A stretch of DNA of 64,000 bases from Zanthoxylum bungeanum (taxonomy: Eukaryota; Streptophyta; Magnoliopsida; Sapindales; Rutaceae): assembly GCA_019454045.1 (NCBI GenBank), contig SKCR01026735.1, positions 22,850-86,849 on the forward strand, read 5' to 3'. Every line of letters begins with the position of its first letter. Positions within the stretch are counted from its first letter, which is position 1. The translations under genes and the position numbers were made by a program. Positions 36,120 to 45,897 of this stretch are shown here, in pieces. The notes below the pieces were generated by a model. That model saw nothing but the letters and a program-made list of their open reading frames with translations. It ran no database searches and was not told the origin of the DNA.

Positions 36120-38294
36120 TGACCGGCGTAAACACACACGTGTAACGCAAGCGCACGTATCGTTCAAGTAGTATAAAAATATCGATCTCACGAGGACTTA
36201 ATCCTACTGTTGTTATTAATTGTTGAATCTATTTATTTACAAATATCTAATTAAATGGAGAAGAGAATGATTGTTTGATTGGTTGAAAGTGGTTTTACAA
36301 AATAAATAAATAAATAAAGACAAAAGAAAATACTAAGGAAAATAACAAAAGACACAAAGATCTAGGGTCGTGAATCATTCTAATATCATTTAAAAGATGA
36401 AGTGGTTATTTTATGTGTGTGTAATAAATCAGTTTACTAACCTGGAACACTAAATTATGCAAAAGCCTCTGTCGATGGTCAGACGCAAATACCCAGTTTA
36501 ACCTAATTGAATCATATGTCTATGTTAACCAAATTATCTGGATTCATTAAGTTTAAGTTCCAATTATGGCTACCCCAGCCCGACAGTTATATTCCCATCC
36601 TGTAAGGAAATCTATTAAAGGGTTATCTATCCTCAAGGAAGATCGTGGGCTATTAAGTCTAAGGCTGAAACCTAAAATCCTATGTCTAGTTCATTTTAGA
36701 TTTACCACATCAATCTTATTGGTGATCAGACAACAAGAAGTATTAAGTTTAAGACTTAATAAGTAAACCTTTAAATTACCCAAACTATAAAATAAACCAT
36801 TATAAACCGGTGATATTAGAATTCATCACAACCCCAGATAACTAACACATAACTAGGGCTAGTAACAACTTAAAAGTAAAAGACATAAAGTAAAAATACT
36901 GAAAAGTAAAGGACATAAAGTAAAACTGAAAAGTAAAATAAAATAAAATGCTAAGGTGAAAGGAATTACTTTTACTACTACTAATTTAGATATCTCCCAT
37001 AAAATAATATATAAACTTGTGATAATAATACCAACCGACCATATAGGCGGTATCCTGATTAAGTCAAATTAAGTCCAACCAGCTATAAAGGCGGAACCAA
37101 AATTAATTGTCAACCGACCAATCTGGCAGTATCCTTTATTAGTCAGGTTTAAACCAGATTAAAATGAATTACCAACCGACCAATCTGGCGGTATCCTTTT
37201 TAAGTCAATATTTTAAATAGTGAATATATTATTTTTAAGGGAGATTAATCTAAATAGTAACAGTAAAAGAATTACCTTTCACCCTAGCTGGAGAAGTTAC
37301 CTCCTCATGGTAAATAGTAAAAACTGTAAAAGTAAAAAGTAAAAATTAAATTACTATTATTACAAAAAGTAATTAAAATTATTTACAAAACTAAAAACTA
37401 AAATAAAAAAACTAAAAAAACTAAAGAATCTAGAGAGAGAAACTCTCTCTTTAGAAGGAATTGAAGAGAGAGGAAGGTGCACTGAATTATGAAATTTCGC
37501 GCTGAATTTATAGAAAAATTTGGTTCCAGCGTCGCGACGCCAGGTCCTCAGCGTCGCGACGCCGGATTTGTCGACGTGGCACGCTCTGGTTCGCTGGTTT
37601 GAAGATTCTGGATAAGATGATAAGGTGACACGTGGCAGAGTGGTTGGGCTTCAATTATTGTGACACGTGGCGGCTTCTGATTGGTCGCTGAGAATTCTTA
37701 TCCGCCACATGTCAGATAAGGATAGGATACTCAATTATTGATGCTGACGTGGCGGTGACGTGGCGACACGTGGGAAAGACTGTCGGCACCATAGAATTGC
37801 GACACGTGTCACGCTGTGATTGGCTGATGCTGACGTGGCAAGTTGACTTGGTTGACCTTGTGACGTGGCAGATGACACATGGCGAAGTTGACTTTTTGAC
37901 CGATGACATGGCTGATGACGAGGCGACACGTGTCAACTCTGAGTGTCGGCAGTATATGATGATGACACGTGGCACAGCGCACGTTAGCAGGTCGGCTGTG
38001 ATGGTGACACGTGGCACGGCGCATTTTAGCAAAGTCAAACTTTTCTCAGATTCTGATTTGTGGACCCGGCACGTTAGCCTGTTCGGCGTATTTTAGACGT
38101 CGCGACACGCAGAAGACCAAAATATCCCTGTTGACGCATTTTTGTCTGTTTTTGACCCAAATTGCCTCCATGCTTTCCAACTTTATTTATCTACAAAATA
38201 ACACAAACATATCAAAACGTTCACAAAACTCAAGAAACTATACATAATATTAGGTTAAATGAGTGGGAAATAGTGATATAAATACCACTCATCA
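36120..38294 (-). mobile_element. 3' LTR of C
   Basis: Plus-strand ends TGACCGG...CTCATCA. TATA box CTATAAATTC on the minus strand at 37504-37513. G-box/ABRE array at 37574-38015. Four tandem ~60-bp units with CCAACC...GGCGG near 37029-37205. Holds two copies of GCGTCGCGACGCC near 37535-37563 where the 5' LTR has one. Confidence 0.92.
37574..38015. promoter_or_regulatory. ACGTG (ABRE/G-box) array in C 3' LTR
   Basis: Repeated GACACGTGGC, GACGTGGC and GACACGTGTC, the same array as 43620-44062. Reads of this promoter go to the left, out of the element. Confidence 0.8.
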
Positions 38295-39606
38295 CACCCC
38301 CAACCTAACATTTTGCTAGTCCTCGAGCAAAACATAAAATAAAATAACATAAATAAATTAACTAAACCACTTTCGTAGGATCACGATTCATTTAGCGTAT
38401 GCAACAAGCCTTTAAACCCCTAGGTGTCCCTAGTGGACGAGTTGTAGTCTCGTGAGGGCTTACAGCAATGATACCCACAAATATTTTACAAAAGTAAAAA
38501 GTTAGTTAAACTAATGCACACAAAAGCAAAAAGACACGAAAAGAAAATAAAGATGTTAGTGACTAATCAGGTGAACTTCTATTCCAAGTTACTAGTTGTT
38601 TTGTTTATTCTAAATTACCGAATAAGTAAATTCTCCGATTATTTTTACCATTCTTCATATACACAGCCAACAAAATATTAATCAACTCATTTTTGCCCAC
38701 AACAGTCATAAGTGCAGTTGATAAGAGAGTAATATTTTTGTCCTAAAGTTCTATCAGATTTCACACCTTTTTGCAGCAATGGAATAATTTTTCTCATTTT
38801 TCTGATTTTTTCTTTGATTTTTCTCTATTTTGACTTTTTATTTATATACAATACCTTTCGTCTATGTAGCGAGCTTTGGGTCGGTGGCTCCCAAACCAGT
38901 TGGCTTTAGGGCACCAGGTGTTAAGACACCCCTACGGACTTAATTACCCAGACTTCAGATATATATATTTTTTGCAGCATCTTTGATCCATGTAACGAGC
39001 TTTGGGCCAGTGACTCCCAAACCAGTTGGTTTTAGGGCACTAGGTGTTAAAACACCCTTACAGACTTAATAACCCGGATCTCAGACGTTTTTTTTTTTTT
39101 TTTTTTACTCCACTGTTTTTTGAGATGTTTCCTCCAATTAAACTAGAGCACTGAATATTACAAACTTTTCAATTTTAGCTCATGTCTGTATGTTACTATA
39201 TATGTTGATAATATTTGTCAACTGAGCATATGAAGATTCCTTTTAGTCCGTTTTAAGGATATTTCACAAATTAAATAATTCAAAAGGAAATAAACAAAAA
39301 TTAACTTGTTTCGAAATAGGGTTGAGATACGTATCAGGAGTGGAAACTCCTTACTCGGCTATCTCTTACCAATTTCACCTTTTTAGTCAAAACAAAAACA
39401 CAAATATTTTTGTAATTTTTGAAAAATTTTCAATTTTTTTGTATTTTCCGAAAAAATTTGGACTAAAAATAAAAACAACATTCAAACTAGGTACTAATCA
39501 ACTAATTCCCTCCCCCAAACCTAAATGAGACATTGTCCCCAATGTCTTAAAAAGTAGAAGAAGAGTTTAGAAGATAATACCTGGTTAGCAGAAATTCTAC
39601 AGGAAA
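38295..39606 (-). other. C 3' untranslated region
   Basis: Noncoding. Polypurine tract GGTTGGGGGTG on the minus strand next to the LTR (about 38295-38306). Two copies of the block with CCAAACCAGTTGG (about 38868-38960 and 38991-39090), as in B. A run of about 18 T follows at 39089. No gene seen. Confidence 0.7.
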
Positions 39607-40259
39607 TTAAAGGTTAAGATCCAGATTAACCCGACGCCTCTTACCACGATCGTCCCCAGACCAATTTATCTTTGAAATGATAGGGTCAACTTGTGGTTCA
39701 TAGGCTATGAGTTGGTCTATTAGATCCGGAGCAGTTCTGGCAGTGAAGATGAGTTCTTTCATAGGTTTTGACACGAACCCATTTCTCGAGCATCATCAAG
39801 AAACACACAAAGAAAATCATAAAATCCATCAACGTTAAGCAGTCCAAGCGGTTTCTGGTGTATGTTCAGGTTCGCCCAAGATAGAACTATAAAAATTTCC
39901 TCCAATGTGCCCAAGCCATCTGGTAAAGCGATAAAAGCATCAGCACGGTTAATCATTTCTACCAGTCGTTCAGACATACCTGGCACGATCAATTCCTCTC
40001 CATTTGATGAACCAATAAGATTTGCCTCTGCCAAAGGTTTTGGGATGATTCCCAAAACGTGACTGCCTCCTTCCTGTGCGGCTTTTGAAACGATCCCCAT
40101 AAGTCCAAGATTGCCTCTGCCATATATTAAGTGCACATTCCTTGCTGTTAAGACTCGACCCAATTCATGTGCTGCCTCTACGTATTGTGGCTTAGTACCA
40201 ACACTAGTACCGCAAAACACACAGATGTTTTCAACTCGTCTTCTTGAAGTGGATTCCAT
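39607..40259 (-). pseudogene. LOG-like cytokinin riboside 5'-monophosphate phosphoribohydrolase in element C
   Basis: The ATG at 40259 begins MESTSRRRVENICVFCGTS. The frame is open for 166 codons, to 39759. LOG features in order: nucleotide-binding loop LIYGRGNLGLMG (usual YGGGxxGLMG), HVLGIIPK, GMSERLVEM (usual GMHxRKAxM; arginine kept, lysine lost), ADAFIALPDGLGTLEE (usual PGGxGTxEE; catalytic Glu kept, one Gly changed to Asp), and KPLGLLNVDGFYD. A one-base loss near DDAR shifts the frame. The other frame continues GFVSKPMKELIF to SKINW and ends KRRRVNLDLNL at 39607, so the source protein was about 217 residues, normal for LOG. No introns, although plant LOG genes have several, which points to capture from mRNA. 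In sense with C. Activity is doubtful. Confidence 0.85.
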
Positions 40260-40325
40260 ATATATATTTTTTTTTGTATTTCTTTTTCAACTCTGGATGC
40301 CTTCAAAAGTGCAATGGCGGGATCA

Positions 40326-40333
40326 ATTTATAG
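40326..40333 (-). promoter_or_regulatory. TATAAATT / splice acceptor upstream of LOG in C
   Basis: Minus strand: ACTCACCCTTTTTCAG ends at 40337, then GTACTATAAATT, about 70 bp before the ATG. Conserved with B at 19391-19398. Either a core promoter or the end of an intron from the LTR transcript. Confidence 0.4.
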
Positions 40334-40337
40334 TACC

Positions 40338-40789
40338 TGAAAAAGGGTGAGTAATAATAGCACTAATATCTTCCAAAGGACGATTGTTAGCTAACAAGAA
40401 AAGAGATCGTGAAAGGTCAAAAAGTCTGGATCCTGTCTACGAAAATAAAGATAATTACAATAGAAAAGCGAATCAAAGCAATAATTAAGGCAACGAAATT
40501 GTGTACGCAATACGCCACTCGCTTAGTATAAATTCATTAGGATGTGTCTCAAGTCAATTTCATTCCTTATTCAGCCATCGCTAATGAATTGTTTTCTCAT
40601 CATTTGTGATGCAAGACACAATTCCTTCTGTCTTAAAATGCTTCATTTGTGCCTTTCCCTACAAAAATAACACAAAAAATTAAAAAGTTCACACAAAATA
40701 TGAAAACAAATTACAACAAATTGCATGGGTTGCCTCCCTGCTAGCGCTAAATTTTTCGTCTTCAGCCAGACGTGACTGAAATTCATCTG
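40338..40789 (-). other. C spacer upstream of LOG
   Basis: Contains fragments of the unknown B ORF (about 40540-40640, with INFIRDGL-like remains) and the Athila post-pol stretch AGCGCTAGCAGGGAGGCAACC (about 40728-40749). No open gene. Confidence 0.5.
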
Positions 40790-41307
40790 TTAAGGAGGTT
40801 TCAATGTCGTTTTGGATGTCTGATTAAAGACAATCCCGTGAGCGTTGCTTTTGAAGGGTCTCTTCCAACGGTAAAGTGGCAAAAAAAGTTTTGTCTCATT
40901 CAGTGCTCGTGCCACCTTTTTGCTCATTGTTGTTCCAGTGATTCCTGAAAAGAAAGAAAGAAAATTAGGAGGTCTCGTATGGTGCTTGACTTGGAATGGA
41001 AGTTCCATTCTGTCAAGCTTCTGGGTGATATCTTTGATTTGTACTCCCCAAAACAGCGATGTTTCTCCTGAATGCTCTGGATCTTTTTAAGGTCAGACAT
41101 TTGCTCCTCCATTTGCTCTATTTCTTGTTCCACCTTTTCTTCACAGATGTATTGTAAAATTTTTGTATTCAGGTCTTCATCTGTCATCTGTGAAATACAT
41201 GCTTCAAAATTGTCAACCTGAGGATATAAAGAAATGTCAGATTTTAGGTCTTCATCCTCTGATATGACTGGAATGGATGGTTCAGTTAGATCTTCATGAA
41301 ACATCAA
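40790..41307 (-). pseudogene. small acidic ORF of C downstream of gag
   Basis: 41307-40924 is open for 127 codons: acidic start (ISEDEDLKSDISLYPQ), a coiled stretch EEKVEQEIEQMEEQMSDLKK, then FGEYKSKISPRSLTEWNF. An overlapping frame, 41008-40790, continues with MELPFQVKHHTRPPNF and RWKRPFKS. TTTCTTTCTTTTCAG at about 40950 looks like a splice acceptor. I do not recognise the product. It lies where protease and pol should be. Confidence 0.4.
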
Positions 41308-41435
41308 AGTAAAGCATGCTCCAAGATCTTCATTTTGATAATTGAATGTTTGATCCTCCGTTGTTGGTGCAGTTGGTACAAATAGATCAGCTTCATCCTC
41401 GTCAGAATCTGAATAATAAAAGTCAAATTGAGACT

Positions 41436-42044
41436 TTACCGGTTCGGGCTCCTGAACTGATACCTCTGGTTGTTGATACTGCTCAGTCTTCTCCTCTGTT
41501 GAAGTGTCTTTGTGGATTTTTGGTACTTGAAGGCTTCATCAGTGTCATCTGAAACTGGTTTTTGAGGTATGTAGTTCTGGTTTTCTGTTAATTGTCTCAT
41601 TTGATCTGTCATTCTCTGAATGAATTCTGATTGTCTCTGAATACTTTCAAGTTGCTTCAGGCTTGTTTCAAGTATTTCATCCAACTTTTGTTTCTCGAAC
41701 ATATCTTTGAGCATGTTTAACAACTGATCTTCCTCTGATGGTTCTGGTTGTTGATAAAAATCGCATATGGATGGTGGATAAGATGGAAAATGTGATGGTT
41801 TTTCATACTTTGAATGATTCTGAAAATTCTGCCACTCTGAACGGTATATACATTGATCGCTCGGGTGGTTACTATCACATATTACACATCTTCCCATTTC
41901 GTTCTGTTGAGCAAATGTGGAATTGTTTGGTTCTGGCATCCAGTGATAATTGTTGGGCTGGACAACAGGCCTCAGAAAATCGGACTGTTGCTCCCAGATG
42001 TGGGGTGTATCTTCTTGTAAAGCTCGTAATCTCTCAATCTCCAA
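41436..42044 (-). CDS. C-terminal part of Athila-type Gag in C
   Basis: 202 codons from MEIERLRALQEDTPHIWEQQ. A zinc knuckle CVICDSNHPSDQC (C-x2-C-x3-H-x4-C, as in Athila) at about residues 53-65, then a Q/E-rich coiled region with LKQLESIQRQSEFIQRMTDQ. The matrix/capsid-like retrotrans_gag domain seen in B at 48399-48626 is missing. The fragment begins about 110 bp after the primer site. It could bind RNA but not form a full Gag shell, so C would need Gag in trans. Confidence 0.65.
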   Translation of the reverse strand: MEIERLRALQEDTPHIWEQQSDFLRPVVQPNNYHWMPEPNNSTFAQQNEMGRCVICDSNHPSDQCIYRSEWQNFQNHSKYEKPSHFPSYPPSICDFYQQPEPSEEDQLLNMLKDMFEKQKLDEILETSLKQLESIQRQSEFIQRMTDQMRQLTENQNYIPQKPVSDDTDEAFKYQKSTKTLQQRRRLSSINNQRYQFRSPNR

Positions 42045-42151
42045 TAAAGTTCCATTTTTTCAATCACCTGAAAACAGAAGAAAGAAATAAAAATTACAGA
42101 TAAAAATAAAGAAAATTAGATAGCTTCAAAATAACAACTCAAGAAATATAA

Positions 42152-42170
42152 GTCCTCGGCAACGGCGCCA
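42152..42170 (-). promoter_or_regulatory. primer binding site of C (tRNA-Asp type)
   Basis: The minus strand reads TGGCGCCGTTGCCGAGGAC, almost the standard Athila site TGGCGCCGTTGCCGGGGA, 6 bp from the LTR end. Confidence 0.85.
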
Positions 42171-42176
42171 AAAACT

Positions 42177-44368
42177 TGACCGGCGTAAACATACACGTGT
42201 AACGCAAGCGCACGTATCGTTCAAGTAGTATAAAAATATCGATCCCACGAGGACTTAATTCCTACTGTTGTTATTAATTGTTGAATCTATTTATTTACAA
42301 ATATCTAATTAAATGGAGAAGAGAATGATTGTTTGATTGGTTGAAAGTGGTTTTACAAAATAAATAAATAAATAAAAGACAAAAGTAAATACTAAGGAAA
42401 ATAACAAAAGACACAAAGATCTAGGGTCGTGAATCATTCTAATATCATTTAAAAGATGAAGTGGTTATTTTATGTTTGTGTAATAAATCAGTTTACTAAC
42501 ATGGAACACTAAATTATGCAAAAGCCTCTGTCGATGGTCAGACGCAAATACCCAGTTTAACCAATTGAATCATATGTCTATGTTAACCAAATTATATGGA
42601 TTCATTAAGTTTAAGTTCCAATTATGGCTACCCCCGCCCGACAGGTATATTCCTATCTTGTAAGGAAATCTATTAAAGGGTTATCTATCCTCAAGGAAGA
42701 TCGTGGGCTATTAAGTCTAAGGCTGAAACCTAAAATCCCTATGTCTAGTTCATTTTAGATTTACCACATCAATCTTATTGGTGATCAGACAACAAGAAGC
42801 ATTATGCTTAAGACTTAATAAGTAAACCTTTAAATTACCCAAACTATAAAATAACCCCTTATAAACCGGTGATATTAGAATTCATCACAACCCCAGATAA
42901 CTAACACATAACTAGGGCTAGTAACAACTTAAAAGTAAAAGACATAAAGTAAAAATACTGAAAAGTAAAAGACATAAAGTAAAACTGAAAAGTAAAATAA
43001 AATAAAATGCTAAGGTGAAAGGAATTACTTTTACTACTACTAATTTAGATATCTCCCATAAAATAAAATATAAACTTGTGATAATAATACCAACCGACCA
43101 TATAGGCGGTATCCTGATTAAGTCAAATTAAGTCCAACCAGCCATAAAGGCGGAACCAAAATTAAATTGCCAACCGACCAATCTGGCGGTATCCTTTATT
43201 AGTCAGGTTTAAACTAGATTAAAATGTATTACCAACCGACCAATCTGGCGGTATCCTTTTTAAGTCAATATTTTAAATAGTGAATATATTATTTTTAAGG
43301 GAGATTAATCTAAATAGTAACAGTAAAAGAATTACCTTTCACCATAGCTGGAGAAGTTATCTCCTCATGGTAAATAGTAAAAACTGTAAAAAGTAAAAAG
43401 TAAAAAGTAAAAATTAAATTACTATTATTACAAAAAGTAATTAAAATTATTACAAAACTAAAAACTAAAAATAAAAAAACTAAAAAAAACTAAAGAATCT
43501 AGAGAGAGAACTCTCTCTTTAGAAGGAATTGAAGAGAGAGTAAGGTGCACTGAATTATGAAATTTCGCGCTGAATTTATAGAAAAATTTGGTTCCAGCGT
43601 CGCGACGCCGGATTTGTCGACGTGGCACGCTCTGGTTCGCTGGTTTGAAGATTCTGGATAAGATGATAAGGTGACACGTGGCAGAGTGGTTGGGCTTCAA
43701 TTATTGTGACACATGGCGGCTTCTGATTGGTCGCTGAGATTCTTATCCGCCACGTGTCAGATAAGGATAGGATACTCAATTATTGATGCTGACGTGGCGG
43801 TGACGTGGCGACACGTGGGAAAGAGACTGTCGGCACCATAGAATTGCGACACGTGTCACGCTGTGATTGGCTGATGCTGACGTGGCAAGTTGACTTGGTT
43901 GACCTTGTGACGTGGCGGATGACACATGGCGAAGTTGACTTTTTGACCGATGACATGGCTGATGACGAGGCGACACGTGTCAACTCTGAGTGTCTGCAGC
44001 ATATGATGATGACACGTGGCACATCGCACGTTAGCAGGTCGGCTGTGATGGTGACACGTGGCACGTCGCATTTTAGCAAAGTCAAACTTTTCTCAGATTC
44101 TGATTTGTGGACCCGGCGCACGTTAGCACTGTTCGGCGTATTTTAGACGTCGCGACGCGGAAGTCTGGGCTTCGCGACGCGCAGAAGACCAAAATATCCC
44201 TGTTGACGCATTTTTGTCTGTTTTTGCCCCAAATTGCCTCCAATGCTTCCAAACTTTATTTTATCTACAAAATAACACAAAACATATCAAAACGTTCACA
44301 AAACTCAAGAAACTATACAAAATATTAGGTTAAATGAGTGGGAATAGTGATATAAATACCACTCATCA
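42177..44368 (-). mobile_element. 5' LTR of C
   Basis: 2192 bp. U3 is the right part, U5 the left part. TATA box CTATAAATTC at 43572-43581, with ACGTG array just upstream (43620-44062). Tandem ~60-bp GGCGGTATCC units at about 43089-43265. Differs from the 3' LTR by a few indels between short direct repeats. Confidence 0.92.
43572..44062 (-). promoter_or_regulatory. TATA box plus ACGTG (ABRE/G-box) array of the C LTR promoter
   Basis: About twelve ACGTG cores between 43620 and 44062: CACGTG at about 43675, 43751, 43811, 43851, 43975, 44013 and 44055, and GACGTGGC or close forms at about 43619, 43791, 43802, 43878 and 43909. Less than one core is expected by chance in this length at even base composition. 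Also several TTGAC (W-box) words near 43888-43945. The array sits 40-490 bp upstream of the TATA box on the transcribed strand. ACGTGGC is the binding core of bZIP factors acting in abscisic acid, stress and light responses. The response itself is inferred. Confidence 0.75.
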
Positions 44369-45897
44369 GGAGGATAGTGATACTCGATGAAAAATCGGAG
44401 TAATACTGTTCAAGGCACGAAGTCCGTAATGGAACATAAATAGTTCATCAAGGATGAAACTAAACCATTAATCTTCAAATACACAAGAACCACGTAGATC
44501 GGAGAGAATCAGAAAACAACCTGTGGTATGGGTTTCTGATCTCACCTCATAAAGATGTCAATCTTATGGAGGTATATCAGCCGACTACGTACGAGGAAGT
44601 GATACAAGGTATCAACTCCCTTTTATGGCAAAGTGCCATGAGTCTGAAATGGATTCCATGTATAACAACTATTTTGGATACTAGTTGTTGTACCACAAGG
44701 CATTGTGCATATTGGTACATTAAACGTCTTCAAGGAAGACGTACATGGATGGCAACATACCAACATACAAAGCTAGGCTTGTGACGAAAAGGTATCGTTA
44801 TCAACATTGTGTTGATTACGGTTCAACCTTTTACCTGTTGCCATGGTAAATCCATTTGGATAATGCTTGCTGAGATACTGCATATTTCATTTATGAAATG
44901 TGTCAGTTAAATATCAAAATCGCTTTCCTGAAAAGGAAACCGTTTGGAGGATGCTTACAACATCCTGACGATTTTGTATAACCGACAAACAAGGTTTGCG
45001 GGTTATTCGATCCATGTTTGGATTGGAGCAAGCATAAGGTTCTTGGAATTGTCGTTTTGAAATAATCATAATGGTTTATGATTTGACTTAAAACGAAATG
45101 ATTCTTGTGTATATAAGGAGGTTAGTGGGAGCGTACTGACAAGGAAATTCCCATAAAGCAATTGGTGAAAGCTTGGCTTTCATAGATATTCTCCGTAGAA
45201 TTCTGGGGAGTAACAGCCTTTATTCAAGGAATAAAGATCTACTGGGATAGATTTGGAGTTGTTAACACTCTCTGGGAAATTGTACATTTGAAATGTACTT
45301 GATATGGTGTCTCATACGCTTTGAGCATATGGAGTCACAATCAGGACAATCCAAGTGATAGTCACTGGATTGAAGTTAAGGACATCTATTAGTATCTTAG
45401 AGAACTAAAGATGCTATCTTAAACTATGGCGAATGAGAACTTGAAGTGACTTGGATCACTGCTGCAAGTTTCCAAACAGTTAAATACTGCGGTACTATAA
45501 AGTTTGAATAACGGGACAGTGAGCTGGAAATCTTCCGAGCAAGATACTGTTGCCGAATAAACAACAAATGCGGATTATTGCTGCAGTTGAGGCAGCAATA
45601 GAAGCCATTTGGATCGAAAATAAATCTAATTAGATTAGATATTGTTCTGTTAGCGGCTGAGCTAGGCGTCAGCACAGGCTAAGGAATTAAAGGTCTCATC
45701 TACGATCCAGATATATACTTAGATATTCATCTGATTCGTTCGGATCATACATCATGGCGATGTGATGATCGTGTAAATCGCGTCAGACGATAATCGCTCA
45801 AATTGCTGACGAAAACTTTTCCTCAGCAATTTGAGCAAACCGTACATAGTTCGGGTGTAAGACACTTGAGTGACTGGCTATGTGCCAAGTGGGAGAT
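44369..45897 (+). pseudogene. A4 pol relic, right part
   Basis: Continues the A4 interior after C (GGAGGATAGTGATACTCG). Patches: VIRSMFGLEQA-stop-GSWNCRF near 45000, KAWLS...AFIQGIKIYWDR near 45170-45250, and VSYALSIWSHNQ near 45310. The shared TAA is at 45558-45560. Ends with the tract CCAAGTGGGAGAT before the LTR. Not coding. Confidence 0.78.

Larger units (their letters stand above)
36120..44368 (-). mobile_element. Athila-like element C carrying a LOG-like gene
   Basis: 8249 bp, minus strand, LTRs of 2175 and 2192 bp, flanked by GGAGG (36115-36119 and 44369-44373). Internal 3.9 kb: tRNA-Asp-type primer site, part of gag, a second small frame, a LOG-like gene, a 3' noncoding part shared with B, and a purine tract. 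Protease, RT, RNase H and integrase are absent. The two LTRs differ mostly by short indels, so it is the youngest datable insertion in the B nest. A gag fragment plus captured gene and no enzymes makes it non-autonomous. Confidence 0.93.

Noticed and set aside
39607..40259. LOG as an ordinary host gene that C happened to flank
   Set aside because: It lies between the LTRs of C, is intronless, and B carries a relic at the same relative place with shared flanks.
43805..44146. ORFs of 113-115 codons on both strands across the ACGTG array
   Set aside because: Produced by the repeated GC-richer motif. Present on both strands, no domain. The promoter reading explains the sequence better.
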